The notes beneath the pieces are model-generated. The model was not told the origin of the DNA, did not search any database, and was given only the letters and a program-made list of their open reading frames with translations. Below are positions 53,940-64,000 of a stretch of 64,000 nucleotides of DNA, one piece after another. This stretch comes from Prochlorococcus sp. AG-402-A21 (GTDB lineage: Bacteria; Cyanobacteriota; Cyanobacteriia; PCC-6307; Cyanobiaceae), in NCBI GenBank assembly GCA_003279655.1, contig QCHI01000005.1, positions 23,528 through 87,527 of the forward strand, in the 5' to 3' direction. Within the stretch, counting starts at the first letter, position 1. Each line of letters opens with the position of its first letter. Position numbers and translations under genes: made by a program.

Positions 53940-54956
53940 TTATTTATTTACATGAATTGTTTGGGTTGGATATGCGAAGCTAATATTTTCATTTTGGAAC
54001 TTCTTCATTATTTCTAGATTAATTTCTTGCTGAGCCGACATTGCTTGAAGATAATCACTTGTAGGAATGTAATATACAAGTTCAAAATCAAGGCTGCTAT
54101 TTGCAAATTCGATAAAATGACATCGGTCAAAGATCGCATTTTCTGTTTTATCAACGATACTTTTTATCATCATAGGTATGCTTTTTGTTTGTTCATATGT
54201 GGTTTCATAGACCACACCTAATTTATGAACCAGTCTCCTTTTCTTCATCTCAGCATAATTTGATATTACTCCATTTGTAAGTCTGCTATTGCTCATTACT
54301 ATTGCCTCTCCGTTAATACTTCTTAAGCGTGTGGATCTGACACCTACGCTTTCAACTTTTGCCCAGATACCATCGATATGAATAAACTGTCCACTTTGAA
54401 ATGGTTTGTCAAGGAGGATCGTAATGTATTCGAAGAACTCTTGAACTGGTTCTTTTAAGGCGAGTCCAGCTCCTATTCCTCCTGCACTTAAAAGAGCCCA
54501 AATGGCTGCCATTTGGACACCCATGTTTTGAAGATAAAAAATCACTCCTAGACTCCAAACAGATGCCCCAACCATTGGACTAAGTGAGCGAATCATTTCA
54601 CTGATGGATTGATCATTGATTTTGCTTGCCCATCTTTGTAGTATTTTCAAAAATACTCTATTTACAAATCTGACAATATAAATAAGGCATAGAAACTTAC
54701 TAATACCAATTAATGTCTTATCTACTATTCCCCCAATGAGTAAGACTTTCCATGCAACTATGAAACTTAAGATAAAACCTAAAGGTTTAATAGTTTCAAT
54801 TAAAAGAGTAGCTATATAGTCATCAGTTCTGCTTTGTGTTACAGAGGTTATTCTCCTTAAAACCTTTTTTAGGATTTTTGGACTCACCAGGGAAATAATG
54901 CAACCTATACTAAAAGTAAGTAATGAGATAATTATGTTTTTATAAAATTCATCCAT
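53940..54956 (-). CDS. MscS-type mechanosensitive channel family protein
   Basis: TM N-terminus; SAGGIGAGLALKEPVQEFFEYITILLDKPFQSGQFIHIDGIWAKVESVGVRSTRLRSINGEAIVMSNSRLTNGVI. Confidence 0.9.
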   Translation of the reverse strand: MDEFYKNIIISLLTFSIGCIISLVSPKILKKVLRRITSVTQSRTDDYIATLLIETIKPLGFILSFIVAWKVLLIGGIVDKTLIGISKFLCLIYIVRFVNRVFLKILQRWASKINDQSISEMIRSLSPMVGASVWSLGVIFYLQNMGVQMAAIWALLSAGGIGAGLALKEPVQEFFEYITILLDKPFQSGQFIHIDGIWAKVESVGVRSTRLRSINGEAIVMSNSRLTNGVISNYAEMKKRRLVHKLGVVYETTYEQTKSIPMMIKSIVDKTENAIFDRCHFIEFANSSLDFELVYYIPTSDYLQAMSAQQEINLEIMKKFQNENISFAYPTQTIHVNK

Positions 54957-55021
54957 GATGTCAGATTACTTTTCTTCAGATTGCCTGAAAAAAATGATTT
55001 GTCTAGATATTTTCTTATTAT

Positions 55022-55618
55022 TTAATTTGAAAATGAATTTTTTAAAATTTTACTTACATCCCTAAATTCTTTTCTATTAGAGGTCTTACATAATTCACAT
55101 ATTAGACTTTCAGTCGTGGATGCAACTGCACCAGATAATATAAGCCTTAAGAAAGCAGTATCATTATCTATTTCATTTCTACTTCCAATAGCATCTCTTG
55201 GAATTAGTATATTTAATCCTTTTTGTAAAAGATCAATCGATGTCTGAAGAACACATATATGACTCTCAATTCCACAAATTATTATATTTTTGAAATTATA
55301 TTTACTTATATAATTTATAAAGCTTTTATTCTCGCTACAACTAAATTCCATTTTTTCAAATTTAGGGTATTCATTTTTTTCTAAAAGTGATTCTAATGTC
55401 ATTCCAAGCTTTAATGGATTTTGCTCTGTAATAGCGATACGAATATTAAGTAAATTGCATGTATCAATAAGCTTTTTTATGTTAAATACTATTAGTTTAT
55501 TACCTTTGATATTTCTTATAAGCTTATCTTGCACATCTACAATAAGGAGTAAAGTCTCATCCTCTAATAACCTTTTAATATTGTTAGGAGTGGAATTTTT
55601 TCTTAAAAATTGATCCAT
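55022..55618 (-). CDS. Isochorismatase-family hydrolase
   Basis: LLIVDVQDKL; IRIAITEQNPLKLG; IIICGIESHICVLQTSIDLLQKGLNILIPRDAIGSR. Confidence 0.88.
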   Translation of the reverse strand: MDQFLRKNSTPNNIKRLLEDETLLLIVDVQDKLIRNIKGNKLIVFNIKKLIDTCNLLNIRIAITEQNPLKLGMTLESLLEKNEYPKFEKMEFSCSENKSFINYISKYNFKNIIICGIESHICVLQTSIDLLQKGLNILIPRDAIGSRNEIDNDTAFLRLILSGAVASTTESLICELCKTSNRKEFRDVSKILKNSFSN

Positions 55619-55761
55619 TTTGGAATTTCTTTTTGTCTGAATTAAATATAAATCATTTAATTAATTTAGAGACTGTTTATAACTAAAATACGTTAAGCGA
55701 CGCCCCTTCCTATTGCAGGCTGTTCTCATTACGCTAAACTATTGAGAAAACGAGCCTGGTA

Positions 55762-56220
55762 TTGATTTCTCCCTCTTCTTATCGTACCCATCCTTCTCCT
55801 TTTGAATCTGGGCTTCGTTCAGATGGTAAAAGAATGACCCCTCAAAGGAAAAAGGTTCTTTCTTTGTTTGAAGAGATTGGCTCTGGAATCCATCTCAGTG
55901 CGGAAGAGGTACATTCCAAATTGACAATTTCAGGGGAGAAGGTTTCTCTCGCGACTATTTATAGGACTTTGAAACTCTTGGTCAAAATGACCTTCCTTAA
56001 CGAACTTGATTTAAATGAGGGAGGAAATAGGTTTGAATTGCTTAGTCATGATCATCCAGATCATCATCATTTGATTTGTATTCGCTGCGGTAGAACAGAA
56101 GAGTTTGAAAATAAAGATGTTATTAATGCTGGTAAAGCAGCAGCTAAAAATTTCGGATTTAAATTATTGGAATCATCGTTAAACGTAAGAGCATTGTGTC
56201 CGATGTGTCTTAACAAATAA
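55762..56220 (+). CDS. fur: Fur family transcriptional regulator
   Basis: KRMTPQRKKVLSLFEE; ISGEKVSLATIYRTLKLL; HDHPDHHHLICIRCGRTEEF; LCPMC. Confidence 0.93.
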   Translation: MISPSSYRTHPSPFESGLRSDGKRMTPQRKKVLSLFEEIGSGIHLSAEEVHSKLTISGEKVSLATIYRTLKLLVKMTFLNELDLNEGGNRFELLSHDHPDHHHLICIRCGRTEEFENKDVINAGKAAAKNFGFKLLESSLNVRALCPMCLNK

Positions 56221-56229
56221 ACCTTGTTT

Positions 56230-57174
56230 TCAACTTAATTCTCCACCACAACTAGAACCAGCTCCAGCAGTACAGCCAAAACAATGATTCCCAATTGAAA
56301 TAGGATTATTATTTAATGAGACAAGTGGAATTAATAGATCATTCAAATGCTTAACGTTACCATTTCTCTTCATTCCCAGTTGTTGATTAAAGTCACAATC
56401 ATACAGATAACCTTTCCAATCAACACTCAGAGTTGTTCTACACATTACTGAATTAAGGTTTTCTGGATTATGGTTGTCTTTAAGTAATTGATTATATTCT
56501 TCTAATTTTCCAATTATCTTTAAATAATTTTCATATCTATTAATTGGCATATTAGCTAAAACAAATAAATTCGAGAAAAAAATACCATATCTTTCTTTTA
56601 ATTCTTTTCTATAAGTATCTTCTAATTCTTTTTGGGATGGTGGAAGTTGTGGGCCACTTGGATTATAGACTAGATTCAAAAGAAGACCATTATCTTTTAT
56701 GCCGTAGCCAAAAGAGTTGAGCTGCTTAAGGGCTAATATACTTTTTTCAAATACACCTTTACCTCGTTGTTTATCTACATTACTCTCGAGATAACAAGGA
56801 AGAGATGCTGTTATTTGTACCTTATTTGATCCTAAAAAACTTGCTAAATTTTCATAACCTGGCTCTGTAAGAATTGTTAAATTACATCTGTCCATTACTT
56901 CAACATTAAGACTACGTACTTCTTTTACTAATTGTTTAAATTTAGGATGAAGTTCTGGGGCTCCTCCGGTAATGTCAAGTAGCTTAATATTGTTAGCTTT
57001 TATAACTTTAGGTATAAGTTTTATAATGTCATCGCTCATCATTTCTGTTCTACTTGGACTAGAGTCAACGTGACAATGACTACAGGCTTGATTACATTTA
57101 TAACCTATATTTATTTGTAACGTTTCAAGATAGTCACGTTTGATTTTTGGAAATTTTTCTTTAGTTGTCTCCAT
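56230..57174 (-). CDS. Radical SAM protein, ArsS-like (arsenosugar biosynthesis type)
   Basis: LQINIGYKCNQACSHCHVDSSPSRTEMM; DITGGAPELHPKF; DCDFNQQLG; C-term HCFGCTAGAGSSCGGEL. Confidence 0.8.
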   Translation of the reverse strand: METTKEKFPKIKRDYLETLQINIGYKCNQACSHCHVDSSPSRTEMMSDDIIKLIPKVIKANNIKLLDITGGAPELHPKFKQLVKEVRSLNVEVMDRCNLTILTEPGYENLASFLGSNKVQITASLPCYLESNVDKQRGKGVFEKSILALKQLNSFGYGIKDNGLLLNLVYNPSGPQLPPSQKELEDTYRKELKERYGIFFSNLFVLANMPINRYENYLKIIGKLEEYNQLLKDNHNPENLNSVMCRTTLSVDWKGYLYDCDFNQQLGMKRNGNVKHLNDLLIPLVSLNNNPISIGNHCFGCTAGAGSSCGGELS

Positions 57175-57262
57175 TAAGATCTATATATTACTAACGTATA
57201 ATTTCATTATAGTTAAATAGTTATATAAGTGCGGATATTTTATAAAATTTTTTAATAATAAT

Positions 57263-58456
57263 CTAAAAGTTACTAGCTAATTGTTTAAACCAATCTATAT
57301 ATTCTTCTGGACCATCATTAATAATCATATTGAATTTTAAATCATCATATGGATCACTAATTCCTGTCATATCGGTCCCATGAATTCTTGGTCTTATTAC
57401 CTGATCGTTGCAGCTGTTAACAAATACAACTTGATTCTTCTTCTTGTATGATTCTCCCAACCTTTGGATCAATGTTAAGAAGCCTCTATCACTTCCGCCT
57501 CTTAACCAAAATTTATCTTTAGCATCTTTAAGCGAAGTTACCGTATCACCAACACCTATTAGAAGAGGCATTTGATCATTAGAGATTTTACCTTTGCATA
57601 GTTCTATTAATTTGCTAAGTGTCTTTGGAGCATTTCTTACGTTGAAGTTTTCACCAAAAGGATAAATGCCAGTTTTGTTTGATATGTATTTATTTAATAG
57701 CAATAAAAGACCTGCTTCTTTTATTGCACCGTTGATAATAAACTGAATATCTGTAGTTCCGGATTCATTTTCAGTTGCATATTTCATTATTTCTTTTCCG
57801 TCTCTTAGTCCTAGATTTGGCATCAAATGCAGATAAAACGAGTTATCTAATCCGACTTTTCTAGAATCTTCTAGTAAACTATTCATTATTTTTTCCATAA
57901 TCAATTGTAAACCTTTTACTTTTTTAAAATCATTTTTAACGAAGCTAAATATTTCATTAAAATTTAAAGTGGGAGTAAAACGCGTATCACATACAGCTAC
58001 ATCAATTAATTTATTTCTTAAGTTACTTGATAGATTTGGCAAGAATTTATTTAATTCATTTGTTAAAAGTTCTCGCATCTTCTTTGGGACTTTTGTTAAA
58101 AAATCAATCTCATTATCATTAATTCCTGGAAGAGATGAATTGCTAAATCTATCTTGATATTCAACACCACACGCTGCAAGCCCAGGTAAATATAGGCCAT
58201 TTTCTCTTGCATTCGTTTTTGAATTAAGTGCCTTTTCAACTAAACGATTAACCCCTCTTCTGCCTCCATGCTCCCCGCAGGTTAAGACTGCAAAATTCTC
58301 TCTTAATCTTGAAACATCTTTCACATATTCTTTGTTGATCTCTCTTTTTAATGGGTCTTGAACAAGTGGAATACATACACCGTCAAGATCCTGAACTATT
58401 AGGATATTTTTTTCATTTAGGATAGTTTGTATAACTTCTTCTTTTGTCCTAAACAT
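57263..58456 (-). CDS. Glucosylglycerol 3-phosphatase-like protein (StpA/GgpP family)
   Basis: ILIVQDLDGVCIPLVQDPLKREINKEYV; LTCGEHGGRRGVNRLVEKAL; GLYLPGLAACGVEYQDR; GVGDTVTSL. Confidence 0.75.
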   Translation of the reverse strand: MFRTKEEVIQTILNEKNILIVQDLDGVCIPLVQDPLKREINKEYVKDVSRLRENFAVLTCGEHGGRRGVNRLVEKALNSKTNARENGLYLPGLAACGVEYQDRFSNSSLPGINDNEIDFLTKVPKKMRELLTNELNKFLPNLSSNLRNKLIDVAVCDTRFTPTLNFNEIFSFVKNDFKKVKGLQLIMEKIMNSLLEDSRKVGLDNSFYLHLMPNLGLRDGKEIMKYATENESGTTDIQFIINGAIKEAGLLLLLNKYISNKTGIYPFGENFNVRNAPKTLSKLIELCKGKISNDQMPLLIGVGDTVTSLKDAKDKFWLRGGSDRGFLTLIQRLGESYKKKNQVVFVNSCNDQVIRPRIHGTDMTGISDPYDDLKFNMIINDGPEEYIDWFKQLASNF

Positions 58457-58627
58457 TTTCCTAAAAAGAAGCCTTTAAATATTATTTTACTCTAGTTCAA
58501 ATAAATTTGCAGTTTCTTGATAGATCTTATTCTTAAATAAGTATATAGATATATATTCAGTATTATAAAAGCTCTTTTTTAAAAGCTTCTTCTTATTGTA
58601 TATAATGCAATTGAATGCAAATAAACT

Positions 58628-60169
58628 GTGTTTGAAAAGAATTTAAGTAATAGCTTTTTTACTGAGCCTTATTCAAGTGAGCCTTTAGCTATAAGAATTA
58701 GAGAGGTTTTGAATGGAAAAGTTGGGTTTTATAGTGTTGGCTTGTATCCTGCCTCTCTTGCTTATAACTGTGCATTGCAAAATAAAGGTTTAAATATTCT
58801 TTTAGCCCCTAGAGAGGGTAGAAAACTTTTCGGAGCTTTTTCTGAAATCGATCTTTCTGAAATGGATAAAGGTATAAAAAATAAAATTGAATCTATGGCA
58901 ATTACAAATTATAATAAACCAGGGAGATATAATACTCTTCAGGATTTAATAATTAACTGTGAATTAGTTGTTTTGAGTTCAAATAGTAAACATATTATAA
59001 AAGATGTTAATTTGGCATTTAAACTCAGGAAACAACTTAATCGTGAAAATGTTTTAATTGCATGCCTGGTTGGTTCATTTTGCCATGACTATAAGTTGAA
59101 TGAATCTTTCGTATTGTGCGAAAAATTTAATAATTTAGCTTTCTTTTCAGGCTTTCATCGACACGGAGCACTTCGAAATCCATTAGATAGTTTTACGGCA
59201 AACTTTTGTCACCCAGACGCTATGAATGCAATGTTAGGCGCAAAATTATTAAATAAAATTTCACCAAATATCCAAGTTTCTGCAGGTATACATAATGTTG
59301 AAGGTCAATATATAAAAGCAGCTAAAAATATTTCTTCAATTTTTGCGGGTTTCGGTCATACCTTTCATAAGAATAATCCTGGATTACTACCTACTTTATT
59401 GACTCTTTTATTAGATCAATGCCTTGATCAGGCAGCCTATGTTTCCATGAGTCGATCAGATAGGGAGAATTTATATACAAAACAACCTTTCCCTATTACT
59501 GAACTTGGATATGGTGTTCAACGTATAGAGGCTTCCTTTCTGAAGGATGGAGATTTTGTTCAAGCAAGAGATCATACTTTTAGTCAATTGACAGCTATGG
59601 TCGCCGACGTGAGAGGTAGCATGATGTTACCTGTAAGTGGTAAACCAACAAGGAATTTTCAAGCTGGAGAAGTCCTTGCTGAGATGATGGTTGAATATAA
59701 AAGATGCCCAAAAGGGGTAGAAGAGTTTATAGAATGGTGCGAAAGATCTGGTCTTAAACGAGGAGCTTTAGAAGGAATAAACTCTTTAAATTTGTGGCCA
59801 TATATATTGAAAAAATATTCAATACCTATAAATAATGCGTCAATGATAAATCTTTTATATATGTGTATAATGGCTCCTGATGGGATTAAGCAAGATATTT
59901 ATAAAGTTATGACAAGTAGTCGTGAGTTAGCTAATTATTGTCAAGAATCTGTCAAATCATTTCAGAGCAAGAAAATATCTGATTCTCTAAATAACTTTCA
60001 TCTAGAGACTTCTATTGATTTTTTAACAAAGTCATTAACTGATGAAGATCAGTTATTTTTTGAATCAAATGAGCTTGACTTTGATAATCCACTCGAATCA
60101 GAAGAAAAACCAATTTATAGTAAAGTTATTGAGTATATAGAAACTTATTTAATAGAATCAAAAATATAA
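58628..60169 (+). CDS. Uncharacterised 513-aa protein, possibly Rossmann-type dehydrogenase (glycerol-3-P/opine dehydrogenase-like)
   Basis: N-terminal VGFYSVGLYPASLAYNCALQNKGLNILLAPREG is compatible with a degenerate dinucleotide-binding start; helical C-terminal half. Family assignment uncertain. Confidence 0.5.
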   Translation: MFEKNLSNSFFTEPYSSEPLAIRIREVLNGKVGFYSVGLYPASLAYNCALQNKGLNILLAPREGRKLFGAFSEIDLSEMDKGIKNKIESMAITNYNKPGRYNTLQDLIINCELVVLSSNSKHIIKDVNLAFKLRKQLNRENVLIACLVGSFCHDYKLNESFVLCEKFNNLAFFSGFHRHGALRNPLDSFTANFCHPDAMNAMLGAKLLNKISPNIQVSAGIHNVEGQYIKAAKNISSIFAGFGHTFHKNNPGLLPTLLTLLLDQCLDQAAYVSMSRSDRENLYTKQPFPITELGYGVQRIEASFLKDGDFVQARDHTFSQLTAMVADVRGSMMLPVSGKPTRNFQAGEVLAEMMVEYKRCPKGVEEFIEWCERSGLKRGALEGINSLNLWPYILKKYSIPINNASMINLLYMCIMAPDGIKQDIYKVMTSSRELANYCQESVKSFQSKKISDSLNNFHLETSIDFLTKSLTDEDQLFFESNELDFDNPLESEEKPIYSKVIEYIETYLIESKI

Positions 60170-60180
60170 AGATAGATTCT

Positions 60181-61344
60181 ATGGATTCTGAGAAAATTAA
60201 TTTAATTACAAATAATTTTTTTTATAATAGTAAAGTTTTAAATATAGATTCTATAGACTCTGGCCTTATAAATACAACGTATATTGTTGAACATTTAAAT
60301 AATGGGGAAAAGTCTAAATTTGTTTTACAGCTTCTTAGTAATATATTTGAATCTCATGATCTAGTTAATAGGAACCATAAATTAATAACAGATCATATTG
60401 ATAGAAAAATAAAAATAAATCCCCCTCGGCTTGATAATTATAGATGGGAAATTCCAAGCTTAATTAGGTGTAACTCTAATAACCTTTTTATTTTCCCCTA
60501 TGACTCTGAATCTTGGAGGGCTATGGTATATATAGATGATACTTTTAGCGTTGATAATTTAGAAGATAAAGTAATGGCTTATCAAACAGGTCTTGGTCTG
60601 GCTAAATTCCATAGAACTTTATCCGATCTAGATTTTAATAAATTAGAAAAAAGTATTAAAAATTTTCATAATACCAAGTACTACATAGACAAATTTAATA
60701 TGATTCTTGAAAATTATAACTTTATGAAATTAGATTATAATATTAACAAAAGGGTTCAAAAATTAATTTTTAATTTATCTAATCATATTGAATATATTAA
60801 TTTCATATTGGGATATTTACAGAAAAAATCGATAGATATTAGTGTTGTTCATGGTGATCCGAAATTAAGTAATTTCCTTTTTGATATTCAATATAAATAT
60901 GTTGTTTCTTTGGTTGATCTAGACACGGTCTCTTCTGGCTATTTGCTGACGGATTTGGCTGATTGTATTCGTTCCATTTGTAATATTGCCGGGGAGGATC
61001 CAGATAAGATAGATAATGTATATTTCGATATTAACTTTTGTAGGCATTTTCTCAAAGGCTATTTCTCAATACCAAATCAAAAAGGTGATTATTGTTTTGG
61101 TTTGCTTCCCGAATTTATTTATTTGATAATAGTCGAATTAACTATAAGATTTTTGAATGATTTTTTACAATCAAATAGTTACTTCAAAATAAAATATCAG
61201 ACTCAGAATCTCTATAGAGCTGAGGTTCAATACCGATTACTTTCTAGTTTCGTTTCTCAAATCCCAAAGTTGTTAAATTCACTTCATGAAATTGGGATTT
61301 CATCAAATCCATCTTTTATCTCAGATGTACAAAAAATTGTATAG
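60181..61344 (+). CDS. Aminoglycoside-phosphotransferase-fold kinase, N-acetylhexosamine 1-kinase (NahK)-like
   Basis: IDSGLINTTYIVE; VVHGDPKLSNFLFD; VSLVDLDTVSSGYLLTDLADCIRS. Confidence 0.75.
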   Translation: MDSEKINLITNNFFYNSKVLNIDSIDSGLINTTYIVEHLNNGEKSKFVLQLLSNIFESHDLVNRNHKLITDHIDRKIKINPPRLDNYRWEIPSLIRCNSNNLFIFPYDSESWRAMVYIDDTFSVDNLEDKVMAYQTGLGLAKFHRTLSDLDFNKLEKSIKNFHNTKYYIDKFNMILENYNFMKLDYNINKRVQKLIFNLSNHIEYINFILGYLQKKSIDISVVHGDPKLSNFLFDIQYKYVVSLVDLDTVSSGYLLTDLADCIRSICNIAGEDPDKIDNVYFDINFCRHFLKGYFSIPNQKGDYCFGLLPEFIYLIIVELTIRFLNDFLQSNSYFKIKYQTQNLYRAEVQYRLLSSFVSQIPKLLNSLHEIGISSNPSFISDVQKIV

Positions 61345-61399
61345 GGTTTTCATATTCCCCAACTTGTCACTAAAGTAAAATTGATATTTATTTTTTCTT

Positions 61400-63474
<2,075 letters not shown>

Positions 63475-63489
63475 TTTATTTAATTTTCC

Positions 63490-63497
63490 AAGGAGGT
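63490..63497 (+). promoter_or_regulatory. Strong Shine-Dalgarno sequence of metA
   Basis: AAGGAGGT 8 nt before the ATG at 63506. Confidence 0.8.
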
Positions 63498-63505
63498 ATA
63501 TAGAT

Positions 63506-64000
63506 ATGGCTTTAATACTTCCTCGTAGTTATCATAAAATCTCATCAATTGAAAAAAATCATATCTCATGGATTGAACCTGAATTAGCAGAAAGACAGGA
63601 TATTAGACCTCTTAGGATTGGTATATTAAATATTATGCCTTTGGGTAAACAATATGAATTTAATTTATTGCACCCGTTGGGACTTTCTCCCCTACAAATA
63701 GAACCTATATGGATAAGATTAAAATCTCATTCATATAGGACTTGGGATCTAGAACATCTAAAAAACTTATATGTTCATTGGGAAGAGGCTATGTCTCCAA
63801 TTCCTTTAGATGGTTTGATTATTACTGGAGCACCTGTGGAGCATCTCCCGTTTGAAGAAGTTAATTATTGGAAAGAATTAGTAAATCTAATTGAGGAAGC
63901 AAAATTAAAATGTGCAAGTACCCTAGGGTTGTGTTGGGCTGGTTTTGCAATGGCATATATGGCTGGAGTTGAGAAAAATAATTTCAATAAAAAGCTTTTT
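63506..64000 (+). CDS. metA: Homoserine O-acyltransferase MetA (3' truncated by window edge; not in ORF track)
   Basis: Direct translation from ATG 63506: MALILPRSYHKISSIEKNHISWIEPELAERQDIRPLRIGILNIMP...DGLIITGAPVEHLPFEEVNYWKELV...TLGLCWAGFAMAYMAGVEK. Confidence 0.9.
   Translation, partial: MALILPRSYHKISSIEKNHISWIEPELAERQDIRPLRIGILNIMPLGKQYEFNLLHPLGLSPLQIEPIWIRLKSHSYRTWDLEHLKNLYVHWEEAMSPIPLDGLIITGAPVEHLPFEEVNYWKELVNLIEEAKLKCASTLGLCWAGFAMAYMAGVEKNNFNKKLF

Noticed and set aside
55640-55761. Possible Fur box upstream of fur
   Set aside because: No convincing GATAATGATAATCATTATC-like match could be read in the gap.

Overview
This AT-rich, very gene-dense 64 kb window looks like a chromosomal segment of a marine picocyanobacterium, most consistent with Prochlorococcus. 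The markers are a Pcb divinyl-chlorophyll antenna gene, a lycopene cyclase, NdhD, MenD/MenB, GlgA, a solanesyl-diphosphate synthase, and several proteins of cyanobacterial-type families. About 58 CDS are supported. They include two window-edge partials: TamB-like at the left, and MetA at the right, which is absent from the ORF track. One likely 54-aa ORF is also missing from the track. One clear Rho-independent terminator follows pcb. I saw no rRNA, tRNA, CRISPR, transposon or prophage. Most of the window (1-41 kb) is ordinary housekeeping. The regions most worth a second look are: (a) a divergent cluster at 56-61 kb (ArsS-like radical SAM, glucosylglycerol-phosphatase-like StpA, an unusual 513-aa Rossmann-like protein, and a NahK/APH-like kinase) that may form an undescribed solute or sugar-phosphate pathway; (b) a POR-like reductase paralogue near the lycopene cyclase; (c) a eukaryote-type UDP-glucose dehydrogenase; (d) a T5orf172/GIY-YIG-like domain fused to a membrane region; (e) a ribbon-helix-helix-like core with RGG-rich flanks upstream of trpS; (f) a DEDDh exonuclease fused to a DUF5710-like tail. 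All family calls come from reading the translated sequences; no database search was run.
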